Shown in pieces: positions 9,808-18,019 of a stretch of 32,953 nucleotides of DNA. The position numbers and the translations under genes are program-made. The stretch spans positions 1 through 32,953 of the forward strand of contig JAKQYF010000030.1 of the NCBI GenBank assembly GCA_023356535.1. The letters run 5' to 3'. Source of the stretch: Trichodesmium sp. MAG_R03 (lineage in GTDB: Bacteria; Cyanobacteriota; Cyanobacteriia; Cyanobacteriales; Microcoleaceae). Each line of letters opens with the position of its first letter. The stretch's first letter is position 1. The notes under the pieces were generated by a model that saw only the letters and a list, made by a program, of their open reading frames with translations, had not been told where the DNA came from and did not search any database.

Positions 9808-10710
9808 ATGACTGAAATGACTAATTACAAAAACTTACAAGGGGACAAAGAATGGTGGACTCAACAATGGATAGACTTGTTAAATTCTTATCGATTTAAA
9901 AAACGATTAGAACGAGCAAGAAATTATGCTAGACAAGGCAATGTTCTGAGTTTAGAATTCCAAGAACAAATAATTATTGCTCAAGTTCAAGGTACAGCAC
10001 CCGAACCATACAAATTATTTTTATGGTTAGATACCTTTACTGATGAAGACTGGGGTTATATTATTGAAACTATGTCAGAAAGAGCAATTTTTACCGCCAA
10101 ATTATTAGCGGGAGAAATGCCTCAAAATATAGAAGAAGTTTTTACTGCTAATGGTTTAAGATTATTTCCTTTTACATTGGATGAAATTCATTCTCAATGT
10201 GACTGCCCAGACTCGGCTAGGGTTTGTAAACATATTGCAGCAGTTTATTATTTATTAGGCGATCGCTTCAGTGAGGACCCATTTCTATTATTTCAATTAC
10301 GGGGTCGTAGTAAAGAAAAAATCTTGGAAGAACTACGTCAAAAACGGGGTCAAAGTGAAGATGAAAAAGTGACAGAAGCGGCAAACATAAAATCTGAAGA
10401 AACACAAGGTAAGGATTTATATGCCAACTCACCATCTGTAACTTCACCTACTCAAGAAACTCTAAAAATTGAGCAATTTTGGGAATATAATCAACATTTA
10501 GATTCTTCCTTAGTAGTCATTACTCCATCTCCAAATAATGAGATAGTTTTAGATGTTTTAGGTGATATTCCTTTAGGTGTATCTGCTGATGTTGTTATGA
10601 ATTATTTCCAGAAAATTTATAACAATATTAGTCAGCAGGCAGTGATAAAAGCATTAAACCAGGGAGAAGATACAGGGGATGTTCATTCTCGGCGATCGCC
10701 AAACAAATAA
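9808..10710 (+). CDS. SWIM zinc-finger protein
   Basis: The 300-residue protein has the CxCx(n)CxH SWIM zinc-binding motif at Cys131, Cys133, Cys140 and His142 (CDCPDSARVCKH). SWIM fingers bind DNA or mediate protein contacts, and in bacteria this type is commonly encoded beside an SNF2/DEAD helicase; none is present here. Residues 1-120 form the domain preceding the finger; a polar, low-complexity linker occupies about 175-220; the C-terminal part (about 220-290) is predicted to be structured but unrecognised. The start may be ATG 9808 or the in-frame ATG at 9817; neither has a good Shine-Dalgarno. The upstream small membrane gene is 135 bases away on the same strand, so linkage is possible but unproven. 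Confidence 0.88.
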   Translation: MTEMTNYKNLQGDKEWWTQQWIDLLNSYRFKKRLERARNYARQGNVLSLEFQEQIIIAQVQGTAPEPYKLFLWLDTFTDEDWGYIIETMSERAIFTAKLLAGEMPQNIEEVFTANGLRLFPFTLDEIHSQCDCPDSARVCKHIAAVYYLLGDRFSEDPFLLFQLRGRSKEKILEELRQKRGQSEDEKVTEAANIKSEETQGKDLYANSPSVTSPTQETLKIEQFWEYNQHLDSSLVVITPSPNNEIVLDVLGDIPLGVSADVVMNYFQKIYNNISQQAVIKALNQGEDTGDVHSRRSPNK

Positions 10711-10790
10711 AAACCTTTTTTTATTGTTAAAATCAATAGGTATTACGTAAAAAAAAGGAATATGGGAAATAATTCGGATAAATTACAAAT

Positions 10791-10811
10791 TACAGCATAT
10801 TTCGGGTAAAT
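10791..10811. repeat. 21-base dispersed repeat, copy 2
   Basis: Identical to 7439-7459 over 21 bases, including ATTTCGGGTAAAT. Confidence 0.7.
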
Positions 10812-10871
10812 AATGAACAAACTATTAAAAGTATTTCTTTCATTCTCAATTCAATCTCTAACTTAACACAT

Positions 10872-10940
10872 TTTATTATAAGCTTTTGTGCATTTAAACG
10901 ACTTATTGTTGTATGCCTTGTTCAGATAAAAAACCCTTCT
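10872..10940 (-). repeat. Family D repeat, copy 1
   Basis: On the minus strand it reads GAAGGGTTTTTTATCTGAAC, then AAGGCATACAACAATAAGTC and TTTAAATGCACAAAAGCTTA. Two further copies at 28275-28340 and 28764-28830 lie on the plus strand with very few differences in the last 45 bases. No inverted ends were seen. Confidence 0.8.
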
Positions 10941-10977
10941 AAAATTATAAATTCTAAATTCTAGCTTACTCCCATCT

Positions 10978-11922
10978 TTAATGTAACCAAGGGCGAGTAA
11001 TTTGTTCTAGTTGATTAAATTCTTCTTGAGTCATTTCCCAGCCTATTGCTCCAATATTTTGTCGAACTTGTTCAGAGTTTTTACAACCAGCAATAGGAAT
11101 TACACTATCTTGAAAAACTAACCAATTAAGTGCAACTTGTGCCGGAGTTTTGTCATATTTTTCGCCAATTTGTTTTAACAAAGACATAACAGGTGCAATT
11201 TTTTCCAAACCACTCTTTTGAAAGCGAGAATCAAATTTACGAGCACCAATAGGTGACTTTTCAAAAGTATATTTCCCAGTTAATAATCCTTGAGCTAAAG
11301 GACTATAAGCTAGAATTGTAATTTCTAGTTTTTGTGCTGTATCTAAAATTCCTTTAGCTTCTATTTTACGGGAAAGCAAAGAATATTTTACTTGATTTGT
11401 AGCTAATATTATTCCTCGTTTTTCCAGAATTTTATGAGCTTGAATCATCTCCTCCTTAGAATAATTACTAACACCAACCGCTTCTATTCTACCCTGCTTA
11501 ACTTCATCTGCTAAAGCATTTAATAAAGTTTCCTGACTCATCAAAAATGTAAAGGGCCAATGTACTTGATAAAGAGTAACTTTGGGCACCATCAATCGTT
11601 TAAGACTAGCAGTTACAGCATTAGCAACCGAGTCGGGAAAAAATCGCCAAGGTAGAGGACCATATTTAGTAGCAATTTGCGCAGATCGTTTAGTTTCTTG
11701 CATAAATTTTCCCAGCAATTCTTCTGATAAACCATTGCCATAAACTTCAGCAGTATCAAAGAAGTTTATGCCAGCTTCTAAGGAAGTTTTAAAAGCAGCT
11801 TCTACTTCATTTGCGCCATAGTTACTGCCATAGTTCCAAAAAAGTTTATCTCCCCAAGCCCAGGTGCCGATACAAATGGGATTAACAGTTATTCCTGTTT
11901 TACCTAAAGTAGTTGTTGCCAT
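10978..11922 (-). CDS. Aldo/keto reductase
   Basis: A 314-residue NADPH-dependent oxidoreductase of the aldo/keto reductase superfamily. The catalytic tetrad is visible as Asp56 (NFFDTAEVYGNG), Tyr61, Lys86 (IATKYGP) and His121 (YQVHWP); the nucleotide-binding end carries IPIAGCKNSEQVRQNIGAIGW. The protein is cytoplasmic and full length. It is related to the second reductase at 24670-25665 but not a recent duplicate. The gene is alone on its strand, converging on the SWIM gene. The natural carbonyl substrate cannot be told from sequence. Confidence 0.93.
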   Translation of the reverse strand: MATTTLGKTGITVNPICIGTWAWGDKLFWNYGSNYGANEVEAAFKTSLEAGINFFDTAEVYGNGLSEELLGKFMQETKRSAQIATKYGPLPWRFFPDSVANAVTASLKRLMVPKVTLYQVHWPFTFLMSQETLLNALADEVKQGRIEAVGVSNYSKEEMIQAHKILEKRGIILATNQVKYSLLSRKIEAKGILDTAQKLEITILAYSPLAQGLLTGKYTFEKSPIGARKFDSRFQKSGLEKIAPVMSLLKQIGEKYDKTPAQVALNWLVFQDSVIPIAGCKNSEQVRQNIGAIGWEMTQEEFNQLEQITRPWLH

Positions 11923-12161
11923 GCTAAAAATTTTCCTAATTAGTGTATAATGTCTGAAACTTGACGAGAAATGGTCAGTTATATTTACATATAATATAGA
12001 TATTAACTTACTACTATTAATATAGCTATGACCAAAAAATAGGGTCTTAGGCTTTCTTATGGATAGGAGAATAAAAAAATAAACTTCAGTATTTCAAGCT
12101 TATGACTTCAGTCAGAAATACTGATAACTAATAATTGATAACTAATCACTGCATTACTGAA

Positions 12162-13598
12162 ATGGCAATCAAAGATTTACAAAGTACAAAACTAGATAAT
12201 ATTGACAACCAAAAATTTTTACCCAACCTTAATTTATTCACTATGTTTAGATTAGGTTTCTATCAAATGGGATTAGGAACAATGTCAGTTTTAACTCTTG
12301 GAGTTTTAAACCGAGTGATGATTACTGAATTAACAATTCCTGCGACAATAGTAGCAGTAACTTTAGCATTATATCAATTTATGGCACCAGCAAGGGTTTG
12401 GTTCGGTCAAATGTCTGATGCTAAACCTTTACTTGGTCAACATCGCACAGGCTATATGTGGATAGGAGCAATTTTCTTTGCGGTGACTGCTTTTTTTGCT
12501 GTGCAAGTTATGTGGCAGGTTGGTGATAGTTTAAGAATTAACGGTTGGACTAATCCTACTTATTTTTGGATTGGTATGTTAGGCTTAATGTTTATAATTT
12601 ATGGTTTATCTTTAAGTGCAAGTTCTACACCTTTTGCTGCGTTATTAGTAGATATTTCTGATGAAGATAATCGTTCTAAAGTTGTAAGTATAGTCTGGTC
12701 AATGTTGATGGTAGGAATTATTATTGGAGCGATTGCCAGTAGTATTTTACTGAAACAAGTTGGTGTGGAGGCCCCATTAGAAACTGTTAAAGCATCTATT
12801 AATAGTTTGTTTATTACAGTGCCGGCAATTGTGTTAATTTTTGCTTTTGTTGGTACTGTAGGAGTTGAACAAAAATACTCTCGTTATAGTAATCGTTCAA
12901 CTATTGCTAACCGGGAAGATAAAATTACTCTCGCAACAACTTTAAAAATTTTAAGAGCTAATCGCCAAACTGGTTTATTTTTTACATTTGTATTTGTACT
13001 AATTATTAGTTTATTTATGCAAGATGCAGTTTTAGAACCCTATGGCGGGGAAATATTTTCTATGGCAATTTCTGAAACTACTAGATTAAATGCTGTTTCT
13101 GGAATGGGAACTTTAATTGGATTAGGTACAACGGGATTTTTAGTAGTACCGAGATTGGGAAAGAAAAATTCTTTAAAAGTTGGATGTGTGACAACAGTAA
13201 TTAGTTTTATCTTGATAGTTATGTCTGGGTTTACTGGCAAGATTTATTTATTTATGAGTGCTTTATTTTTGTATGGTTTAGCTGCAGGTTTAACTACTAC
13301 TGCTGCTCTCAGTTTAATGTTAGATTTAACTGTAGCAGAAACAGCCGGAACTTTTATTGGTGCTTGGGGATTAGCACAAGCAATGGCACGAGGATTATCT
13401 ACAGTTATTGGTGGTGCTGCTTTGGATTTTGGTCGGCTTTTATTTGATGTGCCAATGCTTGCTTATGGATTAGTTTTTATATTAGCAGGAGTGGGAATGA
13501 TACTTTCAATTTTCTTACTAAAAAGAGTCAATGTTAGAGAATTTCAAGATAATGCTAGTATAGCGATCGCTAAGATTTTAGAAGGAGAATTAGATTAG
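12162..13598 (+). CDS. BCH-family (PucC-like) major facilitator transporter
   Basis: A 478-residue membrane protein with about 12 hydrophobic helices and a cytoplasmic motif after helix 2 (RVWFGQMSDAKPLLGQHRTG) typical of the BCD/BCH family that includes PucC and LhaA. These proteins are linked to (bacterio)chlorophyll delivery or light-harvesting assembly, which fits a chlorophyll-making organism; transport itself is not established for most members. The frame opens earlier at a TTG (12135), but that part (ITNHCITE) lies in a common cyanobacterial leader-repeat of the TAACTGATAACTA type, and the product starting MAIKDLQSTK at ATG 12162 looks more natural. The preceding aldo/keto reductase is divergent. 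Confidence 0.9.
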   Translation: MAIKDLQSTKLDNIDNQKFLPNLNLFTMFRLGFYQMGLGTMSVLTLGVLNRVMITELTIPATIVAVTLALYQFMAPARVWFGQMSDAKPLLGQHRTGYMWIGAIFFAVTAFFAVQVMWQVGDSLRINGWTNPTYFWIGMLGLMFIIYGLSLSASSTPFAALLVDISDEDNRSKVVSIVWSMLMVGIIIGAIASSILLKQVGVEAPLETVKASINSLFITVPAIVLIFAFVGTVGVEQKYSRYSNRSTIANREDKITLATTLKILRANRQTGLFFTFVFVLIISLFMQDAVLEPYGGEIFSMAISETTRLNAVSGMGTLIGLGTTGFLVVPRLGKKNSLKVGCVTTVISFILIVMSGFTGKIYLFMSALFLYGLAAGLTTTAALSLMLDLTVAETAGTFIGAWGLAQAMARGLSTVIGGAALDFGRLLFDVPMLAYGLVFILAGVGMILSIFLLKRVNVREFQDNASIAIAKILEGELD

Positions 13599-13795
13599 AA
13601 AATAAAGATTTTAACTTTTTTGAGTATCGCCTTTAGGAATATTTTACTAACTTTTGAATAGCGATCGCCATAGCAATTATCTAATGAATTATAAATTCAA
13701 GTTCGTAGCTAGGTTAAGAGCCTGAATATTTAGCGCTACCCAAATATACAACAGATTTCTGGCCAACGATGTCCAGAGTAAATGCTAAAAATCAT

Positions 13796-13850
13796 GTAGT
13801 GGGGGCATCTTACCCGCGTGGGTGTACCTCATAACAACGGAAAGTGCTGT
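13796..13850 (+). repeat. Family C repeat, copy 2
   Basis: GTAGTGGGGGCATCTTACCC at the left and ACGGAAAGTGCTGT at the right, aligned with 7488-7542 and, in reverse, 32352-32393. Confidence 0.7.
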
Positions 13851-14006
13851 AGATCTTACTATAAAATTGAGTTGAAAGCTTCGCCCATAAACGATAAACG
13901 GGGGACTTTCTATGTTTAAATGAGTAGGGTTTGAAAACCTGCCTTGGCTCATAAATACTGTAGAAAAGAAGATTAGGTTTAAACTCCTTCAGTTGAGAGC
14001 ACCTAC

Positions 14007-14096
14007 AGGACTTACGCAGTTATGCTATATATATAGTGTCTTATTGGCAATTATTTGAGACTTTTACACTACGGTTGTTGCCTTGGTGTAAGTCCT
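14007..14096. mobile_element. Family A MITE, copy 1 (90 bases)
   Basis: AGGACTTACGCA at the left and GGTGTAAGTCCT at the right are inverted repeats. The interior has TGCTATATATATAG and CCTTGGTG blocks seen in other copies. Flanking TA dinucleotides (CTACAGGACT...AGTCCTACAC) would be compatible with a TA-targeting transposase, but this is not established. Confidence 0.85.
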
Positions 14097-14123
14097 ACAC
14101 CTAAACAAAATTGTTTACCTACC

Positions 14124-14210
14124 ATAATTTGATGTGAGACATACAGTATAAAGAGTTCTGTCTGACAAAATGTGTAATTCATTTTGTGTGCTTGCTGATC
14201 AAAGCAAACT
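14124..14210. repeat. Family F repeat, copy 1, overlapping the end of the HEAT-repeat gene
   Basis: About 87 bases aligned with 18925-19011: TGTGAGACATACAGTATAA, then a palindrome ACAAAATG-TGTAATT-CATTTTGT, then GTGCTTGCTGAT. The right end runs over the stop codon (14199-14201) of the minus-strand HEAT gene. On that strand it would be transcribed as a 3' hairpin. Confidence 0.75.
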
Positions 14211-14855
14211 TTCTAAAGTAGCAGCTACGACTCTATAATTTTCGTCTTTGCTCAGATAATTCAAAGCTTCTTTTGCTTGAGGATAGTCAAATTTCTTTAA
14301 CCCTTGAGCAGCTCGCAACCGGATATTCCAAGATTTGGCACTGACAAAAGCTAATAGTTGTTCTAAAGCTTCAGTTTCCTTCTTTGTCCCTGCTAAAGCA
14401 CCTAAAGCACTAACGGCAACTTCTTGTATTGTTATGTCTTCATCAGCGAGGGCGCACAGACAGACTTCATATAGTGCATCGGGAAATGGCATATCTATCA
14501 AAGGTGCAAGAATACTCCGACGTATCAACCAGTTATCTTCTTGTCGAAATTTTTCTACTAAAAAAGGAATTGCTTCTGCTCCAAATTTAGATAGAGAATT
14601 TGCTGCTTCCGCTCGTACGTTGTAGTCTGGGTCATTTTTCATCATTTCTAGTAAGATCCTAAAACCTTCAAGAGTACGTTTATTCCCTAACCCCATTGCT
14701 ACAAATGAACGAACTAGAAATTCTGGGTCCTGTTGTCTAGTTTTGATTAGGGGAACTGCAATTTCACTTTCATAGTTCCTTAACTCAGTCAGTGCTTTTA
14801 ATCTCTCTTGAGAATCAGAGCTCTCTAAATATACCTTGATTTGGTCAATTTCCAT
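14199..14855 (-). CDS. HEAT-repeat protein (NblB/CpcE-like scaffold)
   Basis: A 218-residue all-helical protein made of about six HEAT-like repeats with the usual pattern of paired helices and conserved Arg/Asp (VRSFVAMGLGNK, VRAEAANSLSKFG, IRRSILAPLIDM, IQEVAVSALGALAG, IRLRAAQGLKKFD). HEAT proteins of this size in cyanobacteria include phycobilin lyase subunits (CpcE type) and the phycobilisome-degradation factor NblB; I cannot place this one firmly in either. The open frame extends to 14903, but the ATG at 14855 (MEIDQIKVYLES) has AAGGA eight bases upstream and is preferred. It is divergent from the 84-aa gene at 14966, sharing a 110-base promoter region. Confidence 0.85.
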   Translation of the reverse strand: MEIDQIKVYLESSDSQERLKALTELRNYESEIAVPLIKTRQQDPEFLVRSFVAMGLGNKRTLEGFRILLEMMKNDPDYNVRAEAANSLSKFGAEAIPFLVEKFRQEDNWLIRRSILAPLIDMPFPDALYEVCLCALADEDITIQEVAVSALGALAGTKKETEALEQLLAFVSAKSWNIRLRAAQGLKKFDYPQAKEALNYLSKDENYRVVAATLESLL

Positions 14856-14965
14856 ATTACAGGTCCTTAAATTTTCTTTACGTTTCTTTACATATACTAG
14901 CAACTAATTTCTAAATCTGGGATGATAAATCCTAGAAAAATACTAAAATTAACCGGAAAGTCATT

Positions 14966-15220
14966 ATGTCTGAAACTTCAGAAGCTAATACTTCAGAGCC
15001 AACAACCCAAGAACAAGAAATAGAAGAAATCATCAAAGGGTTAGAACAATATCGGGAACGCATTATTAATGAAACTCTAGAACACGCCAAAAAAGTAAAA
15101 ATACCCAAGGCCAAAGTAATGGCTAAGTTGGAACAACATCCAGAATTGTCCAAAATTGATCAAGCTCTCAATGAATTGCGTTCTGCCACACAATATCAAA
15201 CACAACAACATAGAGCTTAG
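14966..15220 (+). CDS. Conserved-looking small hypothetical protein, 84 residues
   Basis: Soluble, highly charged and helical: an acidic Ser/Thr/Glu-rich start (MSETSEANTSEPTTQEQEIEE is the low-complexity lead) followed by an amphipathic stretch at about 20-75 (EIIKGLEQYRERIINETLEH, then AKKVKIPKAKVMAKLEQHPE). No known domain is recognised. GGAAAG lies about 10 bases before the ATG. It is divergent from the HEAT-repeat gene. Codon use and length consistency suggest a real gene; function is unknown. Confidence 0.65.
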   Translation: MSETSEANTSEPTTQEQEIEEIIKGLEQYRERIINETLEHAKKVKIPKAKVMAKLEQHPELSKIDQALNELRSATQYQTQQHRA

Positions 15221-15369
15221 TTAACAATTTCCCATCCCCATTCTCTCTAGGGAGCGGATCAAGAGGGGTGGGTATAGACTAAAGCTTTTTTGAATTTAGG
15301 TAACAGCTTGAATATAAGACTCAGTGGTATACTGAGTGCTAGTAGTAATAGATAGATTTTTTCCATATC

Positions 15370-15465
15370 AGGACTTACACAGTGGAACCTAGAAACCGTG
15401 TTTTTTCATCAATGTTTATTGTTAAAAACAAGTATCTATCCTAGAAACCCTGTTTCTTTAGTACT
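15370..15465. mobile_element. Family A-related element, left end only
   Basis: Begins AGGACTTACACAG and continues with AGAAACCGTGTTTTTTC and TAGAAACCCTGTTTC blocks that resemble the interior of the copy at 18212-18312. No right terminal repeat is found before pncB, so it is truncated. It ends about 30 bases before the pncB start and may carry or disrupt the pncB promoter. Confidence 0.5.
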
Positions 15466-15495
15466 GGAGGTTTCCAAACTACCAAGGATTTTTAA

Positions 15496-16881
15496 ATGGC
15501 ACAAGAAGATCGAGAACTTTCTCTATCTCCAGAAGATTACACTCTGTTAACAGACCTCTATCAATTTACAATGGCAGCTTGCTATGTGGGAGAAAAAATA
15601 GACCAACGGCAAGCTAGTTTTGAGCTATTTGCACGAAAACTTCCAAAAGGTTTTGGCTATCTCATTGCTATGGGTTTAGCACAAGCATTAGACTATCTAG
15701 AGAAATTTCGATTTAGTTCTAAACACATTGATGCCTTAAAGTCAACTGGAATTTTTGCTAATGCTCCTAGTGAATTTTGGTCGTTGCTAGCAGAAGCTAA
15801 ATTTACTGGAGATATATGGGCGGTGCCAGAGGGAACAGCTATATTTCCACATCAACCACTACTGCGGATAGAAGCACCACTTTGGCAAGGGCAGTTAGTA
15901 GAAACATATCTATTAAATACAATTAATTACCAAACCTTAATAGCAACAAAAGTAGCCAGAATGAGGGATATTGCCGGAAATGACACCAAATTACTAGAAT
16001 TTGGCACTAGACGTGCATTTAGCCCCCAAGCTAGTATTTGGGCGGCTCGTGCTGCTTTGGCCGGGGGAATGGATGGTACTTCTAATGTTTTGGCAGCCTT
16101 GAAATTAGGTCGTAAACCAACAGGGACAATGGCTCACGCTTTGGTGATGGCAATATCCGGGGTGGAAGGTAGTGAGGAAGATGCTTTTAAGGCTTTTCAG
16201 CGATATTTTCCTACAGCACCTTTATTGATAGATACTTACGATACTTTAGCAGCTACCCGTTTATTGGCACAACGAGTTAAACAAGGTACAATGCAGCTCA
16301 GCGGGGTCAGATTAGATTCGGGAGATTTGGTGAAATTGTCCCAAGAGGTGCGATCGCTATTGCCAGAAGTGACGATTTTTGCTAGTGGAGATATAGATGA
16401 GTTTGAAATAGCTAGACTTCAGAGGGAAAATGCTTGTATTGATGGATATGGTATTGGTACTAAGTTGGTAACTGGTGTTCCTGTAAATGGAGTTTATAAA
16501 ATAGTAGAAATAGATGGTATTCCTGTGATGAAAAATTCGACTGGGAAAGTCAGTTATCCTGGTCGAAAACAAATATATAGATATCTGGAAAATGGTCAAT
16601 TGAGACAGGATTATTTGGGATTAATGGATGAAGATATATCTAATCAAACAGAACCTCAGACTGATTCTTTGATAAAATTAATGACAAAAGTAGTTAAAAA
16701 TGGGGAAGTAGTGCAAAAATCAGAAAGTTTAGAAGCGATCGCTAAACGTACTGCTATTTCTGTTGCTAGTTTGCCCCCTGAAACTCGCAGTCTAGAAAAT
16801 CCTAGTTTCCCACTGATAAAAATTTCTCATAAATTACAGCAAATTATACAAAAAAATCAAGCTAAAATACTTAAAAATTAG
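15496..16881 (+). CDS. pncB: Nicotinate phosphoribosyltransferase
   Basis: Converts nicotinate, PRPP and ATP to nicotinate mononucleotide, the entry step of the Preiss-Handler route to NAD. The 461-residue protein has the N-terminal LLTDLYQFTMAACY motif (17-30), the ELFARKLPKGFGYLIAMGL block (43-61), EFGTRRAFSP (168-177), the phosphate-binding GGMDGTSNVLA (190-200) and GTMAHALVM (210-218), whose His214 corresponds to the conserved catalytic histidine, plus RLDSGDL. The start ATG at 15496 follows AAGG about nine bases upstream. It heads a plus-strand cluster that continues with a decayed ADP-ribosylglycohydrolase and nadD, all touching nicotinamide nucleotide metabolism. Confidence 0.95.
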   Translation: MAQEDRELSLSPEDYTLLTDLYQFTMAACYVGEKIDQRQASFELFARKLPKGFGYLIAMGLAQALDYLEKFRFSSKHIDALKSTGIFANAPSEFWSLLAEAKFTGDIWAVPEGTAIFPHQPLLRIEAPLWQGQLVETYLLNTINYQTLIATKVARMRDIAGNDTKLLEFGTRRAFSPQASIWAARAALAGGMDGTSNVLAALKLGRKPTGTMAHALVMAISGVEGSEEDAFKAFQRYFPTAPLLIDTYDTLAATRLLAQRVKQGTMQLSGVRLDSGDLVKLSQEVRSLLPEVTIFASGDIDEFEIARLQRENACIDGYGIGTKLVTGVPVNGVYKIVEIDGIPVMKNSTGKVSYPGRKQIYRYLENGQLRQDYLGLMDEDISNQTEPQTDSLIKLMTKVVKNGEVVQKSESLEAIAKRTAISVASLPPETRSLENPSFPLIKISHKLQQIIQKNQAKILKN

Positions 16882-16962
16882 GGGACGTGAAGGGTAAAAG
16901 ATAACAGATCAACTTCATAATTAGAATATGTTTAAAGTTAGGATATATGAACTCTTAATTGA

Positions 16963-16989
16963 TAGGGACGTTCCATGGAACGTCTCTAA
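16963..16989. repeat. Family E palindrome, copy 1
   Basis: TAGGGACGTT at the left and AACGTCTCTA at the right flank a central CCATGG; ACGTTCCATGGAACGT is a perfect 16-base palindrome. Related copies lie at 23959-23986, 24470-24497 and 32716-32741. The copy is fused to a family B end at 16987-17032. Confidence 0.8.
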
Positions 16990-17032
16990 CTACTCCTCTG
17001 CTCCTTAAAAGAATTTTTCAGCAAACCTTAGC
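16987..17032 (-). mobile_element. Family B element fragment
   Basis: ACTACTCCTCTGCTCC, then AAAGAATTTTTCAGCAAACC, is the reverse complement of the family B left end (GGTTTGCTGAAAAA...GGAGCAG). No second terminus is present. It abuts the truncated 5' side of the ADP-ribosylglycohydrolase relic. Confidence 0.6.
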
Positions 17033-17043
17033 TATTTGTCGTT

Positions 17044-17459
17044 TTGCTTGGTTTAGAAATAAAAACAGCCTACTTACAAGAAATTGAAAATATTAAACAA
17101 ATATACTCACAAGAAAAGTATGGAGCAGAGCTACATCATTTCCCAAAAATATTGAATGGAGAAATTCAAAATATACCTATTACAATAATTTATTCTAGTG
17201 GTTATGTACTAGATATATTAGAAGCCTCTTTATGATATTTATTAAATACAAACTCTTTTGCCAAGGCAGTATTAAAAGCCGCAAATTTAGGAGAAGATAC
17301 AGACACAACCGGAGCTATAACAGGTGGTTTAGCAGGAATTTATTACGGTATAGAAAATATCCCCAATAAATGGAAGAAATTATTGCTAGGAAAGATGATA
17401 TATTTAGTCTAGCGTATCGTTTAGTAACTGCCAGCTCTAAAAATTTACACAATAAATGA
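17044..17459 (+). pseudogene. Truncated, frameshifted ADP-ribosylglycohydrolase (DraG-like)
   Basis: The C-terminal third of a DraG-type hydrolase is readable: PITIIYSSGYVLDILEASL, an in-frame TGA at 17233-17235 where the family has Trp, then [20 protein letters not shown] and [20 protein letters not shown]. The GEDTDTTG segment supplies the metal-binding aspartates. Near 17372 a one-base frameshift moves the frame to [20 protein letters not shown], which ends at TGA 17457-17459. That ancestral stop overlaps the nadD ATG as ATGA, showing that the intact gene was translationally coupled to nadD. The 5' two thirds are missing; the break lies next to repeat fragments at 16963-17032. Not expected to be functional. 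Confidence 0.85.
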
Positions 17460-18019
17460 CGAAAATAGCCTTATTTGGAACCAGTGCAGACCCACCAACA
17501 GCCGGACATAAAACAATTATTAAATGGCTCTCTCAAAACTTTGATAAAGTAGTCGTTTGGGCTTCAGATAATCCCTTTAAGTACCATCAAACATCCCTAG
17601 AACAACGTTCGACAATGTTATCAATTTTGATTGAAAATATTGAATTGAATCAAAATAATATTTATCTACATCAAGAATTAAGTAGTCGTCATACTTTAGA
17701 AACCGTTGAACTTGCCAGAAAGAAATGGGATGATTCAGAATTTACCTTAGTAGTAGGTTCAGATTTAGTCAAACAATTACCAAGTTGGTATCAAATAGAA
17801 AAACTCTTACAAAAAGTAGAGTTATTAATCATACCTCGCCAGGGTATTATAACAGAGGAAACAGATTTGCAGCAGTTAAAGGAACTAAGCACAGAAGTCA
17901 AAATAGCTTTTTTAGAAGTTCCGAATGTTTCCTCATCTACATATCGTGAACAAGGAGACGAAATGACTATTACGCCTGCTATTAAAGATTATATATATCA
18001 GCAAAAGTTATACCAATAG
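17456..18019 (+). CDS. nadD: Nicotinate-nucleotide adenylyltransferase
   Basis: Adenylylates nicotinate mononucleotide to deamido-NAD, the step after PncB. The 187-residue length is normal. The nucleotidyltransferase motif GTSADPPTAGH (8-18) is a variant of GGxFDPxHxGH, and SSSTYREQ near residue 162 matches the ISSTxIR motif that binds the triphosphate; VVGSDLVKQLPSWYQ is the conserved core. The ATG overlaps the ancestral stop of the upstream pseudogene (ATGA). Loss of the upstream frame may have altered coupling, since ribosomes now terminate earlier. No nadE or Nudix gene follows within the window. Confidence 0.93.
   Translation: MTKIALFGTSADPPTAGHKTIIKWLSQNFDKVVVWASDNPFKYHQTSLEQRSTMLSILIENIELNQNNIYLHQELSSRHTLETVELARKKWDDSEFTLVVGSDLVKQLPSWYQIEKLLQKVELLIIPRQGIITEETDLQQLKELSTEVKIAFLEVPNVSSSTYREQGDEMTITPAIKDYIYQQKLYQ

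Larger units (their letters stand above)
13599..14198. other. 600-base spacer between BCH transporter and HEAT-repeat gene (convergent)
   Basis: Holds a HIP1 site near 13662, a family C repeat (13796-13850), a 90-base family A MITE (14007-14096) and most of a family F repeat (14124-14210). The stretch 13860-13990 is not assigned; it contains no ORF of note. No obvious intrinsic terminator follows the transporter gene. Confidence 0.65.

Noticed and set aside
10705..10735. Possible terminator after the SWIM gene (AATAAAAACCTTTTTTTATT)
   Set aside because: The symmetry consists only of A and T runs around CC; hairpin stability is doubtful.
13860..13990. Possible IS605-type right end or guide RNA
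   Set aside because: A vague resemblance only; no TnpB frame adjoins it and no end hairpin could be defined.
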